From Flaccisagitta enflata (Eukaryota > Chaetognatha > Sagittoidea > Aphragmophora): a stretch of 64,000 nucleotides of DNA. The DNA lies in NCBI GenBank assembly GCA_965153355.1, contig OZ231126.1, forward strand, positions 47,740,001-47,804,000. The letters run 5' to 3'. Under the pieces are notes generated by a model. The model did no database searches. It worked only from the letters and a program-made list of their open reading frames with translations, and was not told the origin of the DNA. Below, one piece after another: positions 34,953 through 44,809 of the stretch; position 1 is the first letter of the stretch; each line of letters starts with the position of its first letter. The position numbers and the translations under genes were made by a program.

Positions 34953-34957
34953 CGGGA

Positions 34958-35227
34958 CAAGGTAGGCCTCAGAAGAAATGCGCCGACGAGAAGCAGGAGC
35001 GCGAGCGAGAATTGCAACGCCAGCGGAATGCCAGATATCAGGAGCGAGGTGATACAATGGAGGGAAGGAGCGACAAGCAACTGAGTAAAGGTGGCCGGCC
35101 AAGGAAAGAGGATGGGACGGAGGAGGAGATGGAAGAGTTGAGGAAACGACGAGAAAGGTACGAGAAAGGAACAGGTCGCCCAAGGGCAATATGTGGTCAG
35201 CGATACCCGTTGCCCTGCTTTGAGTGA
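34958..35227 (+). CDS. Fragment encoding a basic/acidic helical peptide with GRPRK motifs
   Basis: Open frame continuing from the foldback right arm; the independent part reads KKCADEKQERERELQRQRNA and later KGGRPRKEDGTEEEMEELRK. Two GRPR motifs resemble AT-hooks. The last ~15 codons lie in the GC-rich hairpin module, so any real protein would be truncated there. It may be a piece of a transposon-encoded DNA-binding protein (inference). The foldback element interrupts the sequence directly upstream. Confidence 0.3.
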   Translation, partial: QGRPQKKCADEKQERERELQRQRNARYQERGDTMEGRSDKQLSKGGRPRKEDGTEEEMEELRKRRERYEKGTGRPRAICGQRYPLPCFE

Positions 35228-35320
35228 TTGTGAATTGGAGAAAGGGGAAGCAGGGCAGCGGCCCCGAAGGGGACGAAGTCCTGTAGAACACAGGGGGACT
35301 TTTGTTCGGCCTACCTGAAA
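35176..35320 (+). repeat. GC-rich hairpin module, long variant
   Basis: GGTCAGCGATACCCGTTGCCC ... GGGCAGCGGCCCCGAAGGGG, followed by ACGAAGTCCTGTAGAACACA. The second half occurs inverted at 37478-37535, so the pair bounds the whole 35.2-37.5-kb repeat cluster. Confidence 0.7.
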
Positions 35321-35388
35321 AAATGGATGAGATGCTGCTATAGAGGGCTGATTGAAGGCATTCGAGAGCCTAAACTGAGGTCTAAATA

Positions 35389-35833
35389 GTCGCAAAAAAG
35401 TTAGATGGTCAGCGGTACCCGTTGCCCCTATGTGAGTGTATGAGGATGTGAGGTGGTGAGAGGGGCAGCGGCCCCGAAGGAGCCGATGACCTATGCTGTT
35501 TTTATTTAAGCCTGGAGGCTGGAATTGGGGCCTTGAAGCTGGGATTTGAGCCTAGAGGTTGGATTTAGAACCTCAAAGGTGGGAATGGAGCCTCAAGGCA
35601 AGATTTGGAACTTCAAAGCTGGAATTGGAGCTTCGAGGCTGGAATTTAAGCCATAAGGCCATGATTGGAGCCTCGAGGCTGGGATTTGAGTTATGAGGTC
35701 AGGATTGGAGCCTTGATGCTGGGAATGGAACGATGACATTGAGATTGGAGCTTTGACGCTGGGATTTGAGCTGTAGGTTGAAAAGGCTTCAAGGTTGGGG
35801 GGGGGACGGAGAAGGAGGAGGAGGAGAAGGAGG
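35389..35833 (+). repeat. Hairpin module plus 20-bp G-rich array
   Basis: Module at 35389-35500 (GGTCAGCGGTACCCGTTGCC to GCCGATGACCTATGC), then about 13 degenerate GGGATTTGAGCCTTGAGGCT-type units to 35790, then a GGAGGAGGAGAAGG tract. Confidence 0.85.
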
Positions 35834-36546
35834 AATAGTCGCAAAAGCGTTAGATGGTCAGCGGTACCCGTTGCCCCTAAGTGAGTGTATGAGGGTGTGA
35901 GGTGGTGAGAGGGGCAGCGGCCCCGAAGGAGCCGATGACTTATGCTGTTTTTATTTGAGCCTGGAGGCTGGAATTGGGGCCTTGAAGCAGGGATTTGAGC
36001 TTAGAGGCGGGGATTTGAGCCTCGTGGCTGAGATTTGAGCCTCGGGACTGGGATTTGAGCCTAAAGGTTGGGATTTGAGCCTCAAGGCTGGGATTTGGGC
36101 CTAGAGGCTGGGATTTGGGCCTTGGGGCTGGGATTTGGGCCTTGGGGCTGGGATTTGGGCCTTGGGGCTGGGATTTGGGCCTTGGGGCTGGGATTTGGGC
36201 CTTGAGGCTGGGATTTGGGCCCCAAGGCTGGGATTTGGGCAACGAGGCTGAGATTTGGGCAACGAGGCTGAGATTTGGGCCTCAAGGCTAGGATTTGGGC
36301 CTTGAGGCTGGGATTTGAGCCTTGAGGCTTGGATTTGGGTTTCGAGGCTAGGATTTAGGCCTCAAGGCTGGGATTTGGGTCTCGAGGCTGAAAGGGGGGG
36401 GTTACGGAGAAGGAGGAGGAGGAGAAATTTCTCCTGTGTGAAAGCATAGGTCATCGGCCCCTTCGGAGCCGCTGCCCAAAAGGAGAAAGTTTCCCATATG
36501 TGTGAAAGCATAGGTCATCGGCCCCTTCGGAGCCGCTGCCCAAAAG
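35834..36546 (+). repeat. Hairpin module, 20-bp G-rich array, inverted hairpin
   Basis: Module at 35834-35944; about 22 units at 35946-36395 including five consecutive GGGATTTGGGCCTTGGGGCT; then GGAGGAGGAG and two inverted hairpin copies (GCATAGGTCATCGGCCCCTT at 36445 and 36510). The array is therefore enclosed between inverted copies of the same GC-rich end. Confidence 0.85.
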
Positions 36547-37255
36547 GCTGATATAAGGCCTGAGAATGCCGATTGGAAGCTTGAGAGGGCTGACTTGAGG
36601 CTTGAGAGAGCTGGATTAAGGCTTGAAAGGCCAGAGGACTGTTTTGAGAGCAATAATCGCAAAAGCGTTAGATGGTCAGCGGTACCCGTGCCCTGCCTAA
36701 GTTGGTTGTAGTTGAAGTTAAGGGGGGAGCAGGGCAGCGGCCCCGAAGGAATCAATGACCTATGCTTTCACACATATGGGGGATTTTCTCCTCCTCCTCC
36801 TCCTCCGTCCCTCCCCCTCAAATCCCAGTCTCAAGGCCCAAATTCCAGTCTCAAGGCCCAAATCTCAGTCTTGAGGCCCAAATCCCAGCCTCAAGGCCCA
36901 AACCCTAGCCTCAAGGCCTAAATCCTAGCCTGGAAGCTGATATTTGGGCCTCAAGGCTGGGATCTGAGCCTCTTGGCTGAGATTTTGACCTTGAGGCTGA
37001 CATTTGGTCTTCACAGCTGAAATCTGAGCCTCCAAGCTAGGATTTAGGCCTTGAGGCTAGGATTTGGGCCTTGAAGCTGGGATTTGGGCCTCAAGACAGG
37101 GATTTGGGCCTCAAGACAGGGATTTGGGCCTCGAGACTGGAATTTGGGCCTTGGGACTGGGATTTGAAGGGGGGATGTAGGAAAAGGAGGAGATAATCCC
37201 CCATATGTGTGAGAGAATAGGTCATTGACCCTTGGGGCCGCTGCCCGATAAACCG
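36547..37255 (+). repeat. Second bounded cassette: module, array, inverted hairpin
   Basis: 36547-36640 are GGCTTGAGAG-type units. Module 36650-36765 reads CAGCGGTACCCG and GCAGCGGCCCCGAAGG, then TATGCTTTCACACATATGGG. The 20-bp array 36810-37170 switches orientation at about 36925 (CCAGTCTCAAGGCCCAAA to GGGCCTCAAGGCTGGGAT). The inverted end CATATGTGTGAGAGAATAGG ... GGGGCCGCTGCCC is at 37203-37248. Confidence 0.82.
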
Positions 37256-37540
37256 AGGTCTAGATGGCTGATTTGAGGCCTGAGCTGAGAGGCCTAATTT
37301 GAGGCATGAGAGACCAAGTATAAGGCCTGAGAATTTTTAGGCCTGAGAGGCCAGATTTGAGGCCTGTGAGGCCAGATTTAAGGCCTGAGAGCCCAGAGAG
37401 GCCAGATTTGAGGCCTGAGAGGCTGGATTTGAGGCCTGAGGGGTCTGATAAGGGGGGGACTAACGAACAAACGGACGAATGGAAGTCCCCCTGTGTTCTA
37501 CAGGACTTCGTCCCCTTCAGGGCCGCTGCCCAAAAACGGA
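37256..37540. repeat. GAGGCCTGAGAGGCC array and inverted long-variant hairpin
   Basis: Units of about 21 bp (GATTTGAGGCCTGAGAGGCC) to 37450, then the inverted partner of 35236-35310 (CCCCTGTGTTCTACAGGACT, GGGCCGCTGCCCAAAAAC). Confidence 0.75.
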
Positions 37541-37783
37541 GAAAAAGGCGAGTGGTCAACCAAAGAAAGCCGAAAAAATGGCGGAGAGAGAAAAAGAGAG
37601 AGAGGGAAAAACGAGTTATCCCGTTATATTCATTGTTGGCTGGTAGATTGGTAGACTGGTCTGACTGCTTAGTATGTACCAACCCCATAAAATATTGTGA
37701 ATATGTTGTGTTCTTACATGTAGAGAGACCATACCACGTTTTAACAAAATCGATAATCAACGGAAAAATCTGAACAGTATCTG
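37541..37783. other. Spacer
   Basis: Nothing recognised apart from a short GAGAGA tract at 37585-37605. Confidence 0.3.
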
Positions 37784-38799
37784 GGTCCGCGACGGAAGGG
37801 GGTTAAAGAATACCCATTCCGTAAGATCGCTATGACCAAAAGATCGCTAACCCTGTAAGTTAGCCAAAACTATAAGTCTTTACATTTAGAGCCGCCATAC
37901 AAAGTTTCATGCAAATCCGTTGAAAAATGACAAAGTTATGCACGTTTTTCACTTTTAGGCTAGTAGGGTAGTTAGGTAGTAGGCTGGTTTAGATGAATAG
38001 TGTGCATATGTTGAGTTCTTCCATTTAGAGACTCCATACCAAGTTTCAACCAATTTGGTTGAAAAATGTCCAATTTATGTAAGTTTTTACTTTTAGGCCG
38101 GTAAGCTGGTTGGGTGGTAGGTTGGTTTGGCCGGTTAGCATGCTCAAACATAAATAAATCACATACATGTGTTGAGTCCTTCCATTTAGAGACTCCATAT
38201 TAAATTTCAACCAAATTGGTTGAAAAACGCCAAAGATATGCACATTCATCACTTTTTGGTTGGTAGGCTGGTTGGGTGGTAGGCTGGTTTGACAGGACAA
38301 ATAGTGCGCATATGTTGAGTTCTTCCATTTAGAGACCCCATACCAAGTTTCAACCAAATCAGTTGAAAAATGACAAAGTTACGCAAGTTTTTCACTTTAA
38401 GGCCGGTTGGCTGGTTGGGTGGTAGGTCGGTTTGGCCGGTTAGCATGCTCAAATGCATATAAATCATATACATATGTTGAGGCCTTCCATTTAGAGACTC
38501 CATACCGAATTTCAGCCAAATCGGTTGAAAAATGCCAAAGTTGTGCACGTTTTTCACTTTTAGGCCGGTAGGCTGGTTGGGCCGGTTGGGTTGGTCAGAT
38601 CACAAAAATCGGATAGGATGTAAAGCGCCTTACCCTAGCACAACTTCCCACCAAATATGAACCAAATCGGTCAAAGCATAAAAAAGTTATCCATTTTTTA
38701 AAATCCGTTACGACAACGACGACAACGACGACGACGACGACACCCACCCGCCTTGAATTATAGTCCGCGTCGGAATGATATTCCGTCGCGGACAAAAAG
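37784..38799 (+). mobile_element. Modular element with ~160-bp repeat core and GGACAAAAA hairpin
   Basis: The 5' tag GTCCGCGACGGAA (37785-37797) is exactly complementary, 13 of 13, to TTCCGTCGCGGAC near the 3' end (38781-38793), which is also the second arm of a hairpin whose first arm is GTCCGCGTCGGAAT. The core is five decayed units of about 160 bp (TTCCATTTAGAGACTCCATA, then CAAATTTCAACCAAATCGG, then a GGTAGGCTGGTTGGG stretch). Before the hairpin is ACGACGACGACGACACCCAC. The unit spacing is 140-165 bp. No coding. A core unit is also found at 22208. Confidence 0.7.
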
Positions 38800-39110
38800 T
38801 TATGCGGGTTTATCACTTTGTTGGTAGGTCAGTTGGTTGGTAGGCTGGTTTGGCTGGTTGCCATGCTCAAATGATTTAAAATTGTACACATACGTTGCGT
38901 CTTTCCATCTAGAGACTGTAACAAATTTCAAGCAAATCCGTCAAAAAAACGCCTAAGTTATGCACATTTTAACTTTTTGGCCGTTGGGCCGTTAAGGCCG
39001 GCCAGACCGGCCTGATTCCATAACTTGGATAGGACCCGAGTAGTTCACGCGTTAGCTATTGCTCTCATGAACCTCCATTTCAAATTTCATCCAAATCGGA
39101 TAAAAACTTA
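38800..39110. repeat. Further decayed ~160-bp units
   Basis: GGTAGGCTGGTTTGGCTGG at 38838, GCGTCTTTCCATCTAGAGAC at 38899, CATTTCAAATTTCATCCAAA at 39076. They continue the core sequence beyond the hairpin end, so the array is older than the element boundary or the element inserted into it. Confidence 0.6.
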
Positions 39111-39405
39111 AGATCTTATAAGAAATTATTGAACACTTGTCAAGATCGTAGAAAATGCGCTCGAGCGTCGAAACGTCGAAACCGTTTTAATTCCAATGCC
39201 TTCTCGGTTCATCACAGATTCGCGATGAGGAATGAACAAACTGCCTTGGGAATAGACCTGGAAGATATCAACCTTGTCACTTTCAAGATAAACAGTATTT
39301 AAAACGGTATTTTCAGTCAAATGACAATTTTAAGCATGTGACGGAACAGTGGGACAATGTCAGGACTATTAAAGAGCGTCGAAACGTCGAAACCGTTTTA
39401 ATTAT
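39111..39405. repeat. 30-bp direct repeats flanking a 185-bp segment
   Basis: GAGCGTCGAAACGTCGAAAC plus CGTTTTAATT occurs at 39160-39189 and 39374-39403 in the same orientation. The motif recalls the GUCGAAAC word found near Penelope-like elements, but no CUGAUGA partner is present. Confidence 0.7.
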
Positions 39406-40015
39406 GACTCAGTGTACGGGAAGAAGAAATTTCTTGCATCATTACAATTTTTAAGATGTTTTTTATATTACTTTTCTGTAATTCATTTTTTCTAAAAAAC
39501 ATTTTTTAAGTGTTGAACAAGAAATTTTTGCATAGATTATCTCTGAAATACAGACTTGATGTACTTATTGTATTGAAAAAAGGCAGAAAAAAGAGGATTT
39601 TTTGCAGAAAATTAAACTTTGTCATTTGACACCTGTCAGGTGAAATTATATCATTGCATAAAAATTGAGAAATTTGCATTTCCAAAAACATGGCCTCTTT
39701 TTAAAAACATATAAGAAGAGGGCCATGTTCTTAGAAATGCAAAATTTTCTTTTTTCAGACCGGGATATAATTTCACCCAACAAGGTTTTGAAATTTTGTT
39801 CACCATTTTTCTTAGGAATAGAAACATTCAATTTCAATTTCCAATTGTTATGAGGCCATTGTCAGTATTCTGGGTTGCAAAACATTGTTAAAACTTCTTA
39901 TACATGAGTTCAAAAATACTCAACGGTAATTCTAATAATATTTTTTGATCATTAACCTATATCGCAAGCAAAAAGTAAGATGAAACCAAAATTTCCTGTT
40001 CCTGTACACCATGTC
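39406..40015. mobile_element. 610-bp dispersed repeat, copy 1 (nested hairpins)
   Basis: Nearly identical to 46870-47479 (both start GACTCAGTGTACGGGAAGAAG and end CCTGTACACCATGTC; I noticed only a few differences, such as an extra A in GGCAGAAAAAAG and AAGAAATTT versus AAGGAATTT). Central nested inverted repeats: GTGAAATTATATC / GATATAATTTCAC and GCATTTCCAAAAACATGGCC / GGCCATGTTCTTAGAAATGC. Short frames of 62-63 codons on both strands come from the hairpin. Confidence 0.85.
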
Positions 40016-40984
40016 TTACCAGAGAGAATTGACGCTTCTAAAGCGAAAGATCCATGCTATCGGAGATCGTGAAAATTTTCACAGACGCAGTCAAAGGTCA
40101 ATACTGCCGGATTAGCAGAAAAAAAGCAGGCATTTTTGAAAACATTTATTTGATATATCAATAATCTTAATTAGTACTATTTTCCACGCATTTAAGGCAA
40201 ATTTTCGAGGTATCTCAATCTACTTGAAGATGCGTCATTTTTGACAACTTTTTCAATTTTTGGCACTTTTTTTTGCATTGTACTCGACATAAATGGTATC
40301 TCTGGCCAACCCATAGTTGTGATGCTCATGATGCCGGCTTTTAATATTCTGTTGTACCAAAATTAGTAAAAGTTACATTTTTGTTACAAGAAAAAAGCCT
40401 TGATTTACCATCTTTTAAGTATAAAAATAGCGCGAATGTGCACATTATTTCGAGATATTCTGATAAATTCTTGATAGTACTACCCAATTATATCCATCTT
40501 AGTCAGTGGAGCCACCAGCGAGCTTCTAGGTAACAAATCATTAGCTAGAAAATGGTAGGAAACACACCGTCACCTTAAATTCGGAAATGACCAGATATTC
40601 TTTGGAGGGGGAATTTTGTAAGAAGCGTGTTTGTTAGAAGGATTTTCTTCTGTATCTAGAACATATATACGTCAACAAGCATTTTGGGTCATATCTAAGC
40701 TAAAAACAAGAACCATTTCCATCCTGAAACTACAACGAATTTCTGATAAAGTGCAACCAACCGCATTATAGCAACTCAATTCGTTTAGAAATGACGGGCA
40801 AAACAAGATTGCGTCATCCTTTCTCAAAATATCTCTTCAAAAGCATATGAAGGTAATTTGGGCAGTTATGGTTGTTCACAATATACATACAAAGAATCTT
40901 ATGGATCAAATTGATGGCAAAGGTCACTGGGGCATTTGTACAGGAGCTGTGAGCTCAAAATGCCCAAAAAAGCCAAAAAACAAA
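40016..40984. other. Unique AT-rich spacer
   Basis: No gene or recognised repeat. 40903-40975 carries family words (GGGGCATTTGTACAGGAGCTG, GCCCAAAAAAGCCAAAAAAC). Confidence 0.35.
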
Positions 40985-41098
40985 TAGTCGCAAAAACGTC
41001 AGATGGTCAGCGGTACCAGTTGCCCCTAAGTTAGTGAATGTTAGATGTGAAAGTGAGAGGGGCAGCGGCCCCGAAAGAGCCGGTGACCTATGCTTAGC
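40985..41098 (+). repeat. GC-rich hairpin module without array
   Basis: AATAGTCGCAAAAACGTCAG, GGTCAGCGGTACCAGTTGCC, GGGGCAGCGGCCCCGAAAG and GAGCCGGTGACCTATGCTTA. This copy lacks the 20-bp minisatellite, so the module is a separate unit. Confidence 0.75.
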
Positions 41099-41284
41099 TA
41101 GAATCTAAGTATTCAGTATTGATGCAGATCATGCGGCAGACCTGAGTTCGGTGGGCAGAGCAGATAAAAACAGGACATACCAATTTCTCGGCGAACAAAA
41201 GACGACGAACTGCGGATTTTCGTTGGTCACGGAATTGATTATTTTTTTTTTGGCCATGAAATGATCTTCCTCAACGGGAATTTA

Positions 41285-41503
41285 TTACGTTTTCGCTGAT
41301 GGTGGGTTACAATGGCCAACTACGTCATAAACATTCCACGTAAGAAGGCCGTCATCAAGCAACAGTAGCTTGGGAGAAAATTTGAGTCTAGTCAAATAGT
41401 CAGGAATCGGTCTGTACTCATCTATCATTAATACAGGAAACGATAGTCGAACATCGTTGGAATCCGAATCAACTTGCTCAGTGTAAAGCGAGCATCATAA
41501 GGA
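41285..41503 (-). CDS. Weak exon candidate, ~70 codons
   Basis: On the minus strand an open frame reads SLYTEQVDSDSNDVRLSFPV and then IDEYRPIPDYLTRLKFSPKL, LLLDDGLLTWNVYDVVGHC, ending TAA, with AATAAA overlapping the stop. The composition is protein-like and non-repetitive, and CpG content is higher than in neighbouring repeats. I found no clear acceptor, and no family is recognised. It lies within a 560-bp unique island (41100-41660). Confidence 0.3.
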
Positions 41504-41659
41504 TGACGTAGACGAGAACTTCCCTGAATTGCTCAGTCATTATGCTCTCCAGCGTAAACTCGCCGCGGAGTTTTCATCATCAGCGGTAAGGTAGCTCTGA
41601 CAGCGTTGACCAGACCGTAGACAGAAAATAAACTGATATACTGAAAAAAAAGTTTTATC

Positions 41660-42045
<386 letters not shown>

Positions 42046-42445
42046 ACAGACAAAAAATATAGACAATTAGGAAAAAAGACAGAAAGAAGGAATAATAAGA
42101 AGGAAGAAAGGTAGTTAGTAGAGAGCGATCTAGTCATAATACCATGTCATGTAAATGCAGTTTTTGTGAACACACATCTTGTTATCATTTATCAGTGGAA
42201 TTGTAACAACGGCTCAATAGATGAACTCCGAAATACTACTTCCTCGAAGCGCGAACGGGTGATACAAAAATTACATCTTCATCAACATCACCGTCAATGC
42301 CGCCAACACCGACGACACTGCCAGCGACGCCGCCACGGCCTATCACCACCATCGCCTCCACCAGATGATTATGTGATACGTATGTTGAAAGAGCTATCTG
42401 TGCAGGTGGCGCGCATGGCGCTTTGGCGAACCGATAGGAGGGGAA
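42046..42445. other. Unique spacer
   Basis: No recognised gene. 42280-42360 is rich in CACCGTCAATGCCGCC-like words. Confidence 0.3.
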
Positions 42446-42655
42446 ACAAGTGACGCGGGGTCACAATATCGTTACAGACAGGTGGGCAGGACATCCAACC
42501 CCCATCCACACCTCAACCCGCACCTACTAACCCCCCCCCCCCACACACACACACACAAATTTACACAAAAAGTATCTAAAAAACTCGTTTTTCCACGGAC
42601 GGATGGACAGATGGACAAAGCCTACTATAGAGGTGGGTGTCCGCAACTTAAAAAC
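42446..42655 (+). mobile_element. Modular element (diverged type 1)
   Basis: ACAAGTGACGCGGGGTCAC start, GGTGGGCAGGACATCCAACC, a C10 and ACACAC core, ACGGACGGATGGACAG and terminal GGTGTCCGCAACTTAAAAACG. A truncated inverted piece follows at 42680-42800 (GGTGCACGCAACTG, TACAGCTCCTGCCCAAATGC). Confidence 0.55.
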
Positions 42656-42819
42656 GAACGCAATGTTATATGAATTTTTTTCAGGTGCACGCAACTGTAT
42701 AATCCGCTCAATTGGTTGGATGGTCGGTCAATTGATCCAAAATACTTGGCCGTTTACGTGCGAATTTTGCGTTACAGCTCCTGCCCAAATGCTTGGTTAG
42801 CTTCCATGACTGAAAAGCG

Positions 42820-42835
42820 AGCGAGCGAGCGAGTG

Positions 42836-42923
<88 letters not shown>

Positions 42924-42930
42924 AGAGAGA
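42820..42930. repeat. (AG)n microsatellite
   Basis: GCGAGCGAGCGAG then about 40 AG units. Confidence 0.98.
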
Positions 42931-43366
42931 TTGTCAATTCTATTTCAAACAGAAGGGTGCATCGAGTGAAAGAAACTATATAGGAGACTTCTTCTCTGGA
43001 AACTTTGATTGGATGAAACATTTCGCTGTACAAAATACCTCCTCAACACGATCCAAAACGACATGACAGGTCCTAATATTTCTCTATCCAGCGTTCCGCA
43101 CAGGTCATAGCCAAGTACGGCTCCAACATTCCAATGGCCGTTAAACTGTTCAAAAAAATCGTTTTTCCTACTATCAAGTAGTTAAGCGAATATCCGTTCA
43201 TTTAGTGCTGAAAGGGTTAGGAAAAAAAATCATCAATTGTTGGTTTCCAGCCTTAGTTTCATTACGATGTTATTTGTGAGCTTTGGTTTGGATAGAGGGG
43301 GGGGGGGTGAAGTAAGGAAGAGAGACAGGGGGAAGAAAGAAAAAGACAGAGGATAGGGAGATTTTG

Positions 43367-43369
<3 letters not shown>
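42931..43369. other. Unique spacer
   Basis: No gene called; G9 run at 43298. Confidence 0.3.
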
Positions 43370-43457
<88 letters not shown>

Positions 43458-43527
43458 ATTTTAGAAATATTTCGGACTGACCGACTGACACGGCAAGGTG
43501 TAGAGTCGCGTGTCCGCAACTAAAAAT
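43370..43527 (+). mobile_element. (AG)n tract ending in a modular 3' end
   Basis: About 40 AG units (43370-43453) run into GGACTGACCGACTGACACGG, CAAGGTGTAG and AGTCGCGTGTCCGCAACT then AAAAATT. The simple repeat occupies the place of the element core; the 5' start is not seen. Confidence 0.65.
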
Positions 43528-43610
43528 TGGGACTGGTGCCAAAACATAGTTTTTGTTCCCTCGAAAAAAACAAGTAACAAAAATTTACTTGAGGGCTCTG
43601 TAGGGGCCCC

Positions 43611-43771
43611 TTTTTAGTCGAGGACACGCGACTTTACACCTTGCTGTGTCGGTCGGTAGGTCAGTCAGTCAGTTGGTCCGTTCATAACATTTTTTAATTC
43701 CGTGCGGTTTTTGCGTTACTGCTCCCACCAAACCGTCCGCGACTGGATTGCCATGTATCCAACCTTGTTTT
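43611..43771 (-). mobile_element. Short modular element (type 1)
   Basis: Reverse orientation: TTTTTAGTCGAGGACACGCGACT end, GTCGGTCGGTAGGTCAGTC stretch, TTACTGCTCCCACC, tag CCGTCCGCGACTGG, and start ATCCAACCTTGT. The tag AGTCGCGGAC matches the arm GTCCTCGACT with one mismatch; it closely resembles the copy at 12367. Confidence 0.75.
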
Positions 43772-43946
43772 AAACAAAGTGCTTGTCTCGAATTACCACA
43801 CGGCGGGAGATTCAGGACTTAAAGGCGTTTTTTTCTTAAATGGCCCAGGGGGCCAAACCAAGTGAACAATAACGATGAACTGTGTCCCAAATTTCCCGAT
43901 TTTGTAAAAAGCTTAGTTTAGATAAATCATAACTTATTTTAATCAC

Positions 43947-44066
43947 TTTTAGGTGCGACAAAGCACCTCTATAACTGGCTGTGTCCGTTGGAATGTTGGT
44001 TGGTCGGGTATCGCATTCGTTCGACGATCCACATGTCGCGCCTTATTGGTCTACTTGGCCTTGTTT
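43947..44066 (-). mobile_element. Short modular element (type 2)
   Basis: TTTTAGGTGCGACAAAGCACCT end, GTTGGTTGGTCGGG, ATTCGTTCGACGATCCACAT, GTCGCGCCTTATTGG and CTACTTGGCCTTGTTTT. About 120 bp, close to 55709-55841. Confidence 0.78.
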
Positions 44067-44809
44067 TCCTTTAAATACAGATAAATGAGTATTTTCAACA
44101 ATGAAAGTCAAAAAATAGCAAAGAAAGCGGTCCCATTCAGAATTTCAATCCTGAGAATCCTAGAATCAAAGTGGTGGTGGTGCTGCTGCTGCCGCAGCAG
44201 CGTCCCAAATGCTACAGCGCTACTGCCCCTTACCAAGGGTCATAGTTTGACCCCATAACCTTTGTTTACTTCCATAAAGTTTAATCTTTATGAAGTCCTT
44301 ATTCCAATTGTGTCCCGAATAGCCTCCCCCCCCTAAAAAAACTGTGAACATTGCATTCCGATCTGCGCGTTGCTTTCATTCTTGATCATCTTCTTGTTTA
44401 CTGAATAAAAGAATAATCTTCCAATCAAAAATCATTGTGCCATAAAAAAAGAATTTATTTTAGCCTCTGGTTCCGTGGTGTGGTATGGGGCTGCGGAGCT
44501 ACTCGTGACGGAGGGTTGGGGCTTTTTCATGTAAAAAGAGGCTATCGACAGACGAGTGACAGGAAATCAACTTGTAGCAGCTGCTAGTAAGTCAGAGATC
44601 AGTTCACTTCAAAGACAAATAGCTAGATAGAAAATCCCGGACTTGAAATATTATTGTCGGTTTCGTCCGGAGAACTGTAAAGACCGAATCCCGATGATAC
44701 CAAATACGGTACAGTCACTTTTGCAGGTAGGATTGTTTACCAATCCTTCCACACACAAAATTAGGGACCGAAGCCAACTTCGGGACATGTTTAGCCGCGA
44801 GGAAGGGAT
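44067..44809. other. Unique spacer
   Basis: No gene called. 44172-44205 has GTGGTGGTGCTGCTGCTGCC. 44745-44810 is duplicated, with small gaps, at 45131-45165. Confidence 0.35.

Noticed and set aside
39160-39403. Hammerhead ribozyme of a Penelope-like element
   Set aside because: The GTCGAAAC word is present twice but no CTGATGA core lies at a suitable distance upstream, and no Penelope reverse transcriptase is nearby.
39646-39853. 62-63-codon frames conserved between 39.6 and 47.1 kb
   Set aside because: Identity is explained by the 610-bp duplication, and the frames on both strands derive from its internal hairpin.
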